A stretch of DNA of 64,000 nucleotides from an uncultured Paracoccaceae bacterium (GTDB taxonomy: Bacteria; Pseudomonadota; Alphaproteobacteria; Rhodobacterales; Rhodobacteraceae): contig CANMTD010000001.1 of NCBI GenBank assembly GCA_947500775.1, positions 868,001-932,000 of the forward strand, written 5' to 3'. Below, in pieces: positions 56,028-64,000 of the stretch. The position numbers and the translations under genes are program-made. How positions within the stretch are numbered: the first letter of the stretch is position 1; the number at the start of each line of letters is the position of its first letter. The notes beneath the pieces are model-generated. The model was given only the letters and a program-made list of their open reading frames with translations, was not told the DNA's origin and did not search any database.

Positions 56028-57449
56028 TCACTCCATTACATAGCCATAAGAGCCGCCAAAGTCCTGCCGCGCGACTTCGCCCGCGCCGCCGGATCTGGGG
56101 CGATTGGGGCCTTCGACGTGGCCTTTGATGAACAGCTCGTTTTCAGTGGGCAGGCGTACCCGGTCCGTCGGCAGGGCCAAGGCTTCGCCGCGGGTGGGGG
56201 TGACCAGATGTGCTGTAACGATGATCACCAGTTCGGTCTGGTTGCGATCGAATTCGGAACTGCGGAACAGCGCGCCCAGGATCGGGATATCACCCAACCA
56301 CGGCACCTGGCCCTTCAGACTGGTGAAATCATCCTGCAACAGACCGGCGATGGCAAAGCTTTCGCCATCCTGCATTTCCACGGTCGACGCCGCGCGGCGG
56401 GTCGAGAAACCGTTGATATTGATCCCGCCTTCGGAGAAAGAGATCGTCGGGTCCAGACCGCTGACCTCGGCGGTCATGCGCAGGTTGATGTTCTCGCCGA
56501 CAACCCGTGGGGTAAAGTTCAGCAGAATACCAAAAGGTTTGAATTCAACCGTGATGTTGCCGTCCCGGTTCGAGACCGGAACAGGATATTCGCCACCGGC
56601 CAGAAATTCAGCGTTCTGCCCCGAAAGCGTGGTCAGGTTGGGTTCGGCCAGAGTGCGAACAAACCCTTTTGTTTCAAGGGCTTCAAGCAAGACGGAGAAC
56701 TCTACGCTGCCTGCTCCGACCGAAAACCCGAACACGCCGTTCGAGGGGCGGGACCGCGTGATACCGGTGCCGACGGGGCGTTGAGTCGAATTGCCCAGGT
56801 TGTCGCCATCAAGATATGTGCCGTTGCCGCCGATAAAGTCGACGCCGTCATCGCCATTGATGGCAACGCTGCTGCTCAGGCTTTTACGGACCGAGCGGTT
56901 CATTTCAGCAAAGCGCACTTTCAGCATGACCTGCTGACTGCCGCCCACGGTCAAAAGGTTCGAAACCCTGTCGGGCGCATAGCGCTGTGCCAGATCCAGA
57001 GCCCGGTCAACGGCAACGGCCGATGAAACGATCCCGGACAGGACAAGCCCATCATTTGCCGAGCGCACCTCGATCGCCTCTCGGGGCAGGACCTCGCGCA
57101 GCCGCTCTTTCAATTCACTCATGTCAGGGGTGACTTGCACCTCGACGTTGGTGATCAGCCCCCCATCGGGGCCCAGCAGCGTCAGCGTGGTACGCCCGGG
57201 TTCCTTGCCCAGAACGTATATCGTCCTGTCCGACAGGGTCGAAATGTCTGCGATGGCAGCATTGGCAATCGAAAGCTCTGCAAATACCACATCGCTTTCG
57301 ACAACCACCGCACGGTTCATCGGGATGTTCAATTTTGAAGAAACGCCATCCGTCAACACACGCAGGGTTTCTGCGGATGTGACCGACGTGGTGCATACTG
57401 TCAAAGAGCAACCCAGAAGGGCTGCCTGAAATAATGTTTTAATTTTCAT
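56028..57449 (-). CDS. cpaC: Tad pilus outer-membrane secretin CpaC/RcpA
   Basis: The channel through which the Flp pilus leaves the cell. A signal peptide (about 1-27), the N-terminal pilus-secretin domain (LRVLTDGVSSKLNIPMNRAVVVESDVVFAELSIAN), a BON-like part and the C-terminal secretin domain (LEALETKGFVRTLAEPNLTTLSGQNAEFLAGGEYPVPV, VPWLGDIPILGALFRS) are all visible. It starts its own unit downstream of a terminator that closes cpaB. Confidence 0.94.
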   Translation of the reverse strand: MKIKTLFQAALLGCSLTVCTTSVTSAETLRVLTDGVSSKLNIPMNRAVVVESDVVFAELSIANAAIADISTLSDRTIYVLGKEPGRTTLTLLGPDGGLITNVEVQVTPDMSELKERLREVLPREAIEVRSANDGLVLSGIVSSAVAVDRALDLAQRYAPDRVSNLLTVGGSQQVMLKVRFAEMNRSVRKSLSSSVAINGDDGVDFIGGNGTYLDGDNLGNSTQRPVGTGITRSRPSNGVFGFSVGAGSVEFSVLLEALETKGFVRTLAEPNLTTLSGQNAEFLAGGEYPVPVSNRDGNITVEFKPFGILLNFTPRVVGENINLRMTAEVSGLDPTISFSEGGININGFSTRRAASTVEMQDGESFAIAGLLQDDFTSLKGQVPWLGDIPILGALFRSSEFDRNQTELVIIVTAHLVTPTRGEALALPTDRVRLPTENELFIKGHVEGPNRPRSGGAGEVARQDFGGSYGYVME

Positions 57450-57604
57450 GTGATCCTGCCTCTCCGATCACGCCTCATTTCGGGTCTTTTATGCCCGTAT
57501 TGGGGTCACCATGCGCGAAACTTGGTTTTATTGCAAGAATCAACCGGTTGCCGCCGGTCTTTTATGTGGATAAGTCGCAACACTCGGGACATTCATTGGC
57601 ACAA

Positions 57605-57632
57605 TAAAAAATGGCCCGCCGATTGGCGGGCC
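57605..57632 (-). terminator. Terminator after cpaB, splitting the tad locus
   Basis: ggcccgcc (57613-57620) pairs perfectly with ggcgggcc (57625-57632) around gatt. On the minus strand it runs into a T-rich stretch from aaaaaat at 57606-57612. It lies between the cpaB stop and the cpaC start. Confidence 0.85.
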
Positions 57633-57657
57633 GCTTTATGAACTTGATTTGCAACGG

Positions 57658-58500
57658 TTAGTTCGTGCAGGGGATCGGGATTTCGACGACTTCGGCGCCG
57701 CGGCGGGTCCGGATCGTGCAGACCTCTTTTTCGATCACTTCGATCACTTCTTTTTCCTCGACGACGATGCCCAACAATTTGTTTTGATCGATCTCGACGC
57801 TGCTGGTGACGGTTTCATCCGTTGCGCCGACCAGAGACAGCGACAAGCGCCCCGTCGATTGAGCCTGTGCAAGGGCTGCGACCTGTTGGGGGGTTGCCTC
57901 GACAGTCACCGTGCGGGCAATCACCGGGCTTTGCCGGTCGCCATCAGCGGTCTGGTCAACCGCGATCAGCTTGACGCGGGCCTCGATAAGTTTCGTGAAT
58001 TGCTGACGCGAGGCGGTACCGGTCCAGTAAATGTCCACGCTGTCGCCAGGACGCAGAAAGCCCGACACACCCGAACTGACGTCAACATTGATCGCAAAGG
58101 CGCGCATGCCCTTGCTCAAGCGGGATGTGATACCGGCATCCGCACCGGGCTCGGTCAGCTTGACCGCCAGCAGGGGCTCGTTCTTTTCCATGGTGCGCAA
58201 AACGGTCCGGAATTTCGGGTTCCCATCCGGAAAGAGATCTTCAAGCTTTTGAAAAACGCCGTCGGGCAGAGACTTTGTCGGCCATTGTACCAGCATGGTG
58301 TCCTCTTCGGTCACCTGTTCACCGTACCGCAGGCCGCGCTTGGCGACATAAACCTCGGTCAGTTTGATCTGTTTGGCGTTAGATGCACGTTCACTGGCCA
58401 GCGCGTGCTTGTATTGGGAGATAAAGCCCTGTGCCATATAGACTGCAAAACCCGCAAGCCCAAAGCCTATGATCAGAACCAAACCGAAAACCATTCTCAT
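57658..58500 (-). CDS. cpaB: Flp pilus assembly protein CpaB/RcpC
   Basis: A 280-residue protein with an N-terminal signal anchor (about 1-24), an SAF domain (VYVAKRGLRYGEQVTEEDTMLVQWP) and the conserved MRAFAINVDVSSGVSGFLRPGDSVDIYWTG stretch. The C-terminus ends in an acidic repeat-like run and CTIRTRRGAEVVEIPIPCTN with two Cys. It works with the secretin. A 175-base gap separates it from the pilin gene upstream. Confidence 0.92.
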   Translation of the reverse strand: MRMVFGLVLIIGFGLAGFAVYMAQGFISQYKHALASERASNAKQIKLTEVYVAKRGLRYGEQVTEEDTMLVQWPTKSLPDGVFQKLEDLFPDGNPKFRTVLRTMEKNEPLLAVKLTEPGADAGITSRLSKGMRAFAINVDVSSGVSGFLRPGDSVDIYWTGTASRQQFTKLIEARVKLIAVDQTADGDRQSPVIARTVTVEATPQQVAALAQAQSTGRLSLSLVGATDETVTSSVEIDQNKLLGIVVEEKEVIEVIEKEVCTIRTRRGAEVVEIPIPCTN

Positions 58501-58675
58501 GGCGTGTCCTTCCGTACCCTCTTGGCATGAGTGCGTGCGACACAGGGCGCACTGAGACTCTCATACTGCTTGGATGCTCTTTTGCACAAGAATTGCGGCG
58601 AAAACAGGGATGGTCAGTGGCAAAACGAGGAACTTTCACGAAACAGTGAACAATTAAGACCAGTGTTTTCCGGGA

Positions 58676-58864
58676 TCAGTCTCTTTCGCCAACGGCAACG
58701 TCGCTGATCGCCGTGCTGGTCTTGGAGGAAAGGCTGTTTGTGCCTACCGAAATGGATGCGATGATGCCAAGGCAAATGCCGACGATGGCTGCGGTCAACA
58801 CCACCCAGTCCACGGTTACGGCGCCATCTTCCTGCGTCCAAAATCCGGCAAATAGCTTACTCAT
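58676..58864 (-). CDS. flp: Flp/Fap-type pilin, second copy
   Basis: A 62-residue prepilin. A short leader (MSKLFAGFWTQEDG) is followed by the mature start AVTVDWVVLTAAIVGICLG, one hydrophobic helix, then a polar tail ending AVGERD. In the usual Flp motif, residues 5 and 6 after the cleaved Gly are Glu-Tyr; here they are Asp-Trp. I chose ATG 58864 for leader length; the frame to 58891 adds nine residues. It shares the 16-residue core with the other pilin. Confidence 0.88.
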   Translation of the reverse strand: MSKLFAGFWTQEDGAVTVDWVVLTAAIVGICLGIIASISVGTNSLSSKTSTAISDVAVGERD

Positions 58865-59007
58865 CAGATCCTCACATCTCGCCCAGACCACCCCGCGTGG
58901 ACGACATTTGGTATTGCCAAGTACATTCTAGTTTTGAATTGGGGCGAAAGGCAGGCGCGTTTGCGATTTATCGCTTCATTTCAGTGACATATCTGCACGC
59001 ACAATAG

Positions 59008-59037
59008 AAAGGCCGCGCCCCGATAAGGGGTGCGGCC
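59008..59037 (-). terminator. Terminator after the first pilin gene
   Basis: ggccgcgcccc (59011-59021) pairs with ggggtgcggcc (59027-59037) with one G-T pair. On the minus strand a short ttt follows. This lets the first pilin be made as a separate abundant transcript. Confidence 0.7.
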
Positions 59038-59074
59038 AATCAATGGTCGACTTGCCAGAAATGGCCTGTCGCTA

Positions 59075-59272
59075 TTATTCGCGTTCGCCAACTGTGATGT
59101 TGTCGCTCAGCTCGGTGCTGATTTTGCTGCCCAGAGATGTGATGCCGCTTTCGACGGTACCCAGAACGGCAATGCCCAGGCCAACGATGGCTGCGGTCAG
59201 AACAACCCAGTCAACGGTTACGGCGCCGGATTCGTCATTGGTGAAGTTTTTGAACATTTTAAACAGTTTCAT
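59075..59272 (-). CDS. flp: Flp/Fap-type pilin, first copy
   Basis: A 65-residue prepilin with leader MKLFKMFKNFTNDESG and mature start AVTVDWVVLTAAIVGLGIA, then a tail ending ITVGERE. It has the same Asp5-Trp6 variant as the neighbouring pilin. ATG 59272 is chosen for a standard leader; the frame extends to 59287. Its own terminator follows and a long AT-rich upstream region precedes it, suiting the major pilin. Confidence 0.9.
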   Translation of the reverse strand: MKLFKMFKNFTNDESGAVTVDWVVLTAAIVGLGIAVLGTVESGITSLGSKISTELSDNITVGERE

Positions 59273-59632
59273 ATCGTATCCCTCCATAGGATCATCGCTC
59301 GTTTACACTCGCCTTCCCGGATCGTTGCGGACCGGCCTCTGAATTGGTCCGCTTCCCGTCTCGGCATGGGGATATATAGCCGTTCGAATTGGGCAAGAGT
59401 TTGGCGCAGGATTGGCAATATTGCTGCGCTTTAAAAAACTGGTAACTTTTTCCATAAGTCACTGAATAGTATTAATAAAAAAAATGAATTTTTTGTTATT
59501 GCGCCTATTTGACTGTTTTGTCCGTATTGGGAAATGGGACAATCAGCCACCCGCAGGCCTGTTTTTGGTGGTCTGGGAAACGAAACTTTGCGACTATCCG
59601 CGCAATAACGCTAAAAAAAGCGGAGCATTCTT
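59273..59632 (-). other. AT-rich intergenic region between the pilin and transglycosylase genes
   Basis: A 360-base gap with divergent genes on both sides. I see no gene in it. It contains long A/T runs (59467-59500) that may be UP-like or bent DNA for the pilin or transglycosylase promoters. No RpoN or CtrA site is convincing. Confidence 0.5.
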
Positions 59633-60445
59633 ATGAAAAATTTCGGTTTGTCAGTCTTTTTGGCCGCTTTCTGTGTTTCACAGGGCGTTTCGGCCGAAAC
59701 ATCGCCGCCACCCTATCCGAAATTCACCTTTAAACGGGTCAAACCCCCTGCGCCGGGGGCAAGCAAGCGTATTACGGTTCAGATCGTTCCGAACACACCG
59801 GCCGCACCCGCGGCCCCAATTGCGCCGGATGCCCCGCCATCCGCCTCGGCCGTCTATGATTGGTATTGGAAGGCCGTGTCGCCCGATCTGGACAAAGCCG
59901 CCGCCGGACGGTTGGAGGGGGCGGTCAATGCGCTGAGCCGTGGGCCGGGGGGCGCGCGGGTTCCCACGCCGCGGCTGCAGCCCCTGCAAGAGATCGCCGC
60001 CGCCCATGGGCTGGATATCCTGAAAGAAACGGTCGGCACCCAGGTGTCGCCCGCTTTCGTTCTGGCGGTGATCGGTGTGGAAAGCGGCGGGCGCAGCGAT
60101 GCGCTCAGCCCCAAGGGGGCGGCGGGGTTGATGCAGTTGATGCCAGCCACCGCCGAACGGTTCGGAGTCAGCGACCGCAGTGATCCGGTTCAGAACCTGA
60201 AGGGCGGGATCGCCTATCTGGATTGGCTGATGACCGAATTCGACCGCGACCCGGTGCTGGTGCTGGCCGCCTATAACGCCGGTGAGAACGCGGTGAAGTC
60301 GAACAAGGGCGTGCCGAACTATGCCGAGACGCGCGATTACGTGCCCAAGGTGCTGGCCGCCTGGACCGTTGCCCGGGGGCTGTGCCTGACCCCGCCGCAG
60401 CTGGTGTCGGACGGCTGTGTCTTCCGCGCGGTATCGTCACACTGA
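59633..60445 (+). CDS. Lytic transglycosylase (SLT domain)
   Basis: A 270-residue exported enzyme that cuts peptidoglycan glycan strands. Signal peptide about 1-21 (VSAETS), a Pro-rich stretch (about 23-75), then the SLT fold with the catalytic Glu in VIGVESGGRSDALSPKGAAGLMQLMP near residue 147 and the AAYNAGENAV segment. Two Cys near the end may pair. Divergent from the pilin genes, it may open the wall for the pilus machine, which is inference. Confidence 0.92.
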   Translation: MKNFGLSVFLAAFCVSQGVSAETSPPPYPKFTFKRVKPPAPGASKRITVQIVPNTPAAPAAPIAPDAPPSASAVYDWYWKAVSPDLDKAAAGRLEGAVNALSRGPGGARVPTPRLQPLQEIAAAHGLDILKETVGTQVSPAFVLAVIGVESGGRSDALSPKGAAGLMQLMPATAERFGVSDRSDPVQNLKGGIAYLDWLMTEFDRDPVLVLAAYNAGENAVKSNKGVPNYAETRDYVPKVLAAWTVARGLCLTPPQLVSDGCVFRAVSSH

Positions 60446-60603
60446 AGTTTTCCACAGATTACGTGCACCCACGCACAGACATTACAAATACCTCACGTTC
60501 GTGTGCATTGCAGTGAGCGGGCCGAGCGTCCAGATCAGGGTCACAGGCGGCGAAACGCGTCGCCATTCAAACACAAGACCCTGATCCTGAAAGGACACGA
60601 CCA

Positions 60604-60861
60604 ATGAAAACCTTTGCCATCACAACCGCCCTGATCGCCGCCGTTGCCGCCCCCGCCTTTGCCCAGTCGCAGCTGGAGCGTGACCTGGGCGTGCCCGCCG
60701 GCACCTATTCCGCCACCCAACTGAGCGCGCTGGCAAACGCCGCCGAGCAGGACGGCGAAGGTCGCAGCATGTTTTTCAACGACAGCCACGGTACCAAATC
60801 CGTATCGACCAAAGGCAGCAAGAAATACGTCTACCACGGCGGCGATGGCTCCAACAGCTGA
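60604..60861 (+). CDS. Small exported protein of unknown function
   Basis: An 85-residue product with a clear signal peptide (about 1-20, PAFAQS) and a mature part that begins QLERDLGVPAGTYSATQLSALANA, a pattern I recall from short Rhodobacterales proteins without known function. The tail is basic and Gly/Ser-rich (GTKSVSTKGSKKYVYHGG). AAAGGA lies upstream of the ATG, and a strong terminator follows. Confidence 0.75.
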   Translation: MKTFAITTALIAAVAAPAFAQSQLERDLGVPAGTYSATQLSALANAAEQDGEGRSMFFNDSHGTKSVSTKGSKKYVYHGGDGSNS

Positions 60862-60885
60862 TCCAGAACCACCACTTTGAACGCA

Positions 60886-60915
60886 AAACGGGCCCCCAAA
60901 AGCGGGGGCCCGTTT
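60886..60915 (+). terminator. Bidirectional terminator between the small secreted gene and scoB
   Basis: aaacgggccccc (60886-60897) pairs perfectly with gggggcccgttt (60904-60915) around a six-base loop. The stem ends in A/T on both sides, so it can stop transcripts from either direction. Confidence 0.85.
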
Positions 60916-60936
60916 ACGTTTGAACGTTAAGGCAGG

Positions 60937-61563
60937 TCAGCCGACGATCGCAGCCTCGGTGGCGGCGCGCATGTCTTGCTCGGTCACGCCATCGGCCAGT
61001 TCGACGATTTTCAAACCGCCCTCGACCACATCCAGCACGCCGAGGTTGGTGATGATCCGGTCGACCACGCCGCGCCCGGTCAGCGGCAGGGTGCATTCCT
61101 TCAACACCTTGCTGTCGCCGTGTTTGTTGGTGTGATCCATCACCACGACCACGCGGCCGACACCGGCCACCAGGTCCATCGCGCCGCCCATGCCCTTGAC
61201 CAGCTTGCCGGGGATCATCCAGTTGGCCAGATCGCCCTTTTCGTCGACCTCCATCGCGCCAAGGATGGCCATGGCGATCTTGCCGCCGCGGATCATGCCA
61301 AAGCTTTGGGCACTGTCGAAATAGGCGGTGTTGGGCAGTTCGGTGATGGTCTGCTTGCCCGCGTTGATCAGATCGGCGTCCACCGCGTCATCGGTGGGGA
61401 AGGGGCCCATGCCCAGCATGCCGTTTTCCGATTGCAGCGTCACCTCGACCCCCTCGGGGATGAAGTTGGGCACCAGCGTCGGAATGCCGATGCCAAGGTT
61501 CACATAGGTGCCGTCCTGCAGTTCCAGCGCCGCCCGCGCGGCCATTTGATTGCGGTCCCACAT
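60937..61563 (-). CDS. scoB: 3-oxoacid CoA-transferase, subunit B
   Basis: Transfers CoA between succinyl-CoA and acetoacetate or a similar 3-oxoacid. The 208-residue subunit carries the catalytic glutamate Glu46 in [11 protein letters not shown], and the conserved [19 protein letters not shown]. It follows subunit A by three bases in one operon. Confidence 0.94.
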   Translation of the reverse strand: MWDRNQMAARAALELQDGTYVNLGIGIPTLVPNFIPEGVEVTLQSENGMLGMGPFPTDDAVDADLINAGKQTITELPNTAYFDSAQSFGMIRGGKIAMAILGAMEVDEKGDLANWMIPGKLVKGMGGAMDLVAGVGRVVVVMDHTNKHGDSKVLKECTLPLTGRGVVDRIITNLGVLDVVEGGLKIVELADGVTEQDMRAATEAAIVG

Positions 61564-61566
61564 GGC

Positions 61567-62262
61567 TTAACCCTCCCGTACGGTGCGTTGTTCGATGCGC
61601 TTTTCGTGATCGCCCTGGATCAGGCGGTGCACGTAAATGCCCGGCAGGTGGATGTGGTCGGGGTCCAGGCTGCCCACGGGCACGATTTCCTCGACCTCCA
61701 TCACGCAGGTCTTGCCGCACATCGCCGCCGGAGGGTTGAAGTTGCGCGCGGTCTTGCGGAAGATCGCATTGCCGGTCTCATCGGCTTTCCACGCTTTCAC
61801 GATGGACAGATCGGCAAAGATGCCTTCCTCCATGATATAGGTTTCGCCGTTGAAATCGCGGTGATCCTTGCCCTCGGCGATCACGGTGCCCACGCCGGTC
61901 TTGGTATAAAAACCGGGGATGCCGCAGCCACCGGCGCGCATCCGCTCGGCCAATGTGCCCTGAGGGTTGAATTCCAGTTCCAGTTCGCCCGACAGATACT
62001 GGCGCATGAATTCGGCGTTTTCACCGACGTAAGAGCTGATCATTTTTTTGACCTGACGGGTCTGCAACAGGATGCCGATGCCGAAATCATCGACGCCCGC
62101 GTTGTTGCTGGCAAAGGTCAGCCCCTTGGTGCCCGCGTCCCGGATGGCCGCCAGCAGCAGCTCGGGAATGCCGCACAGGCCGAAACCGCCTGCGGCAATC
62201 AGCATATCGTCGTGCAAAAGCCCCTCCAGGGCCTCTGCCGCCGATCCGTATACCTTTTTCAT
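61567..62262 (-). CDS. scoA: 3-oxoacid CoA-transferase, subunit A
   Basis: A 231-residue subunit with the CoA-transferase family I pattern: LIAAGGFGLCGIPELLLAAI near the N-terminus, then LTFASNNAGVDDFGIGILLQTRQVKKMISSYVGEN and GCGIPGFYTKTGVGTVIAEGKDHR. Together with subunit B it would serve ketone body or polyhydroxybutyrate turnover. The exact 3-oxoacid is not readable from sequence. Confidence 0.94.
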   Translation of the reverse strand: MKKVYGSAAEALEGLLHDDMLIAAGGFGLCGIPELLLAAIRDAGTKGLTFASNNAGVDDFGIGILLQTRQVKKMISSYVGENAEFMRQYLSGELELEFNPQGTLAERMRAGGCGIPGFYTKTGVGTVIAEGKDHRDFNGETYIMEEGIFADLSIVKAWKADETGNAIFRKTARNFNPPAAMCGKTCVMEVEEIVPVGSLDPDHIHLPGIYVHRLIQGDHEKRIEQRTVREG

Positions 62263-62355
62263 TGAACTCTCCCGGAGATTGGATTTGCTCCGGTTTTACG
62301 GGGTGCAAGGGCCAAGTCAATGACATCAGGGCATTTTGGGTGTTTCTTGCATCGT

Positions 62356-62392
62356 GAGCCTTGACCGCTGGCCCAAGCCGCGGTCAAGGCTC
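62356..62392 (-). terminator. Strong hairpin after sodC
   Basis: gagccttgaccgc (62356-62368) pairs perfectly over 13 bases with gcggtcaaggctc (62380-62392). It starts ten bases after the sodC stop on the minus strand. No T-run follows on either side, so it may end or protect the message. Confidence 0.55.
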
Positions 62393-62401
62393 TGCGCGAT
62401 C

Positions 62402-62929
62402 TTACTTGACCTTGAGGATACCGCAGGCAACGCGGCCACCGGCCCCGCCGATGGGCTGGCTGATATGGTCATCGGCCGCTTCGTGGATGATGAAGGTCGA
62501 ACCATCAGCATCCAGCAGCCCATGTGCGCCACCCTTTACCGAAACCAGAGTTGAAAACGCCTCCATCTCTCCGATGCCATCCGCACCGACAAAGATATTA
62601 GGCAGATCTCCGGGTTCGGGGCCTTTCGGGTTCATCAGCCCGTGCGCGCCTTCGACCTTGCCGACATGACCCTTGGCGGATTTGAAACCGGTGCCGGGAT
62701 CGCATTCACCGTGGCTGTGCAGATGCAGCCCGTGTTTGCCGGGTTCAAGGCCAGAGACTTTCACATAGATAAGAACACCGCTGGGGCCCTGACTAAGATG
62801 GGCAACGCCAATCGACGTGCCGTCTTTGTTGATCAGGTCGGCACTGGCGGAAGGATGTGTGCCACCGGCAATGGCGGGCGCGGCAAAGACAACGGCGGCC
62901 AAGGTGACGGAACGAACTAGGTTTTTCAT
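62402..62929 (-). CDS. sodC: Cu/Zn superoxide dismutase with an altered zinc-ligand position
   Basis: Exported enzyme that dismutes superoxide. The 175-residue product has a signal peptide (about 1-21, PAIAGG), the copper ligands in HLHSHGEC, the bridging His in GHV, a second His eight residues later (GAHG), and the late copper His in FIIHEAADD. The Cys pair (GEC, ACGIL) is present. Aligned by spacing with human SOD1, the position of zinc ligand His80 holds Glu (GPEPGDLPN), while the following Asp ligand is kept. Activity may differ. Confidence 0.88.
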   Translation of the reverse strand: MKNLVRSVTLAAVVFAAPAIAGGTHPSASADLINKDGTSIGVAHLSQGPSGVLIYVKVSGLEPGKHGLHLHSHGECDPGTGFKSAKGHVGKVEGAHGLMNPKGPEPGDLPNIFVGADGIGEMEAFSTLVSVKGGAHGLLDADGSTFIIHEAADDHISQPIGGAGGRVACGILKVK

Positions 62930-63064
62930 TTGTGTTTCCAGTTTGATAGGGTACTTGAACAGACTGCCTCAAGACTATCTAACTGCAAACATCCGACCCG
63001 CCCGTAACATTCGGTGCGGGGTGGGTAAACTTCCTGTGACACAAGGGCAAGGGCCGCGCCCGGC

Positions 63065-64000
63065 CTATTTGGTGGCGGCTTTCTTTTTCTTGGCGGCCGG
63101 TTTGCGGGTGGTTTTCTTCTTGCCGCCCTTGGCTGCCTTTTCCTCGATCAGCTGAACTGCCATTTCCATGGTGACGTCGTCGGGTTCGACATCCTTGGGC
63201 AGGGTCGCGTTGATCTTTTCCCATTTGACGTAGGGGCCGTATTTGCCCTTCATCACCTGCACCGGGCCGCCATCGGGGTGATCGCCGATTTCGCGCAGCG
63301 GTTTGGCGGCCACACCGCGCCCGCCGCGGCTGGCGACCTTTTCGGCTAGCAATTGCACCGCGTGGTTCATGCCGACGGTCCAGACCTCGTCGATGCTTTC
63401 AAGGTTGGCATTGGTGCCACCCCGGTCCGAGGTGCTTTCGGCATGTTTCAGATAGGGGCCATAACGTCCGATATTGGCCCAGACCATGACCCCGTCTTCG
63501 GGGTGGGGGCCAAGCGGGCGGGGCAGGGACAGCAGTTTCAGCGCCTGTTCCAGATCGACATCCGCGGGCGGCCATTCCTTGGGGATGGACTGGCGCGGGG
63601 GTTTCTTGTTGTCCTCGGTCACTTCGCCACGCTGGACATAGGGGCCAAAGCGGCCCTTGAAGGCATAGATCTTGTCGCCTGCGTCTTCGCCCAGCATCTT
63701 GCCCTCGGGGGGGATGCCGCCGGTGTCTTCGGCGCCGGGGGGGCCGAAGGCGCGGGTATAGCGGCATTCGGGATAGTTCGAACAACCGATAAAGGCGCCG
63801 CCCGAACGCGCCGTGCGCATGCTTAGCCGTCCGGCACCGCAATTGGGGCACAGGCGCGGATCGCTGCCGTCTTCGGTGGGCGGGAACAGATGCGGCTCCA
63901 GCACCTCGTTGATCTTGTCCAGCACCTCGCCGATCCGCAGATCGGCGGTTTCAGCGATGGCGGCGGAAAAGTCGCGCCAGAAACTGCCCAGCACATCTAT
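63065..64000 (-). CDS. topA: DNA topoisomerase I, C-terminal part (5' end cut by the window)
   Basis: Relaxes negatively supercoiled DNA. The visible 311 or so residues include the end of the catalytic core, a four-Cys zinc finger (CPNCGAGRLSMRT with CSNYPECRYTRAF), and several C-terminal repeats each built around FGPYVQRGE, RYGPYLKH and KYGPYVKWE. The tail is a Lys/Ala-rich run typical of alphaproteobacterial TopA. The active-site Tyr lies outside the window. Confidence 0.94.
   Translation of the reverse strand: MDVLGSFWRDFSAAIAETADLRIGEVLDKINEVLEPHLFPPTEDGSDPRLCPNCGAGRLSMRTARSGGAFIGCSNYPECRYTRAFGPPGAEDTGGIPPEGKMLGEDAGDKIYAFKGRFGPYVQRGEVTEDNKKPPRQSIPKEWPPADVDLEQALKLLSLPRPLGPHPEDGVMVWANIGRYGPYLKHAESTSDRGGTNANLESIDEVWTVGMNHAVQLLAEKVASRGGRGVAAKPLREIGDHPDGGPVQVMKGKYGPYVKWEKINATLPKDVEPDDVTMEMAVQLIEEKAAKGGKKKTTRKPAAKKKKAATK

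Noticed and set aside
59413-59430. RpoN-like -24/-12 promoter (GG-N10-GC) facing the transglycosylase gene
   Set aside because: Only the GG and GC pairs match well; the flanking bases do not, and it lies 200 bases from the gene.

Overview
The window is a GC-rich, gene-dense piece of a chromosome from an alphaproteobacterium, most probably a Rhodobacterales (Roseobacter-group) species. The grounds are gene content and order: a ruvCAB, ybgC, tolQRAB, pal, cpoB, tilS, ftsH, fhs, folD run, a phosphatidylcholine synthase, an FNR-type box in front of a di-haem peroxidase, a cytochrome P460, a YcjX/DUF697 pair, and Flp pilins with an AVTVDW core. No rRNA, tRNA, CRISPR array, IS element or prophage was seen. 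The two ends cut adk (1-348) and topA (63065-64000).

Region 1 (1-9.3 kb): adk end, truA, a YcjX/DUF697 membrane-stress pair, one AT-rich KAP-like P-loop NTPase squeezed between them and a truncated haemoglobin, then ileS. In front of ileS is a 15-codon reading frame rich in Val and Ile (MNMTVVIIRIIDPAL). It starts at or next to a predicted transcription start and runs into a strong hairpin, which looks like an undescribed isoleucine-sensing leader. Region 2 (9.3-26.4 kb): mostly housekeeping and stress functions. These are a di-haem cytochrome c peroxidase with a perfect FNR box, a histidine phosphatase with a DNA alkyltransferase, a three-module beta-barrel protein, phosphatidylcholine synthase, cytochrome P460, xerC/DUF484, a transaldolase-like aldolase, priA, a repeat protein/ECF sigma/anti-sigma operon, a YeeE-type sulfur transporter, an MFS carrier, msrA, an acetyltransferase and prmA.

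Region 3 (26.6-42.5 kb): one long forward run. It holds ruvCAB, a secreted protein with an Ivy-like CMPHQC loop, the Tol-Pal envelope machine, tilS, ftsH, then one-carbon metabolism (fhs, chorismate mutase, folD). The 279 bases before fhs carry several strong inverted repeats with no assigned role. Region 4 (42.5-47.1 kb): a thioesterase, a membrane-anchored LytTR regulator, and the PdeM nuclease plus Lhr-like helicase of the ligase-associated repair group, without the ligase or exonuclease.

Region 5 (47.1-60.5 kb): a Tad/Flp pilus locus on the minus strand, read from high to low coordinates: two Flp pilins, cpaB, terminator, cpaC, an OmpA-like lipoprotein, cpaE/tadZ, cpaF/tadA, tadB, tadC, two TPR lipoproteins, the prepilin peptidase cpaA and an AAA+ ATPase. 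A divergent lytic transglycosylase lies upstream. No tadE/F/G pseudopilin genes are in the window. Region 6 (60.6-64 kb): a small secreted protein, both subunits of a 3-oxoacid CoA-transferase, a Cu/Zn superoxide dismutase in which one zinc-ligand position is Glu, and the end of topA.

Every functional call rests on reading translated sequence against remembered family features; no database search was run.
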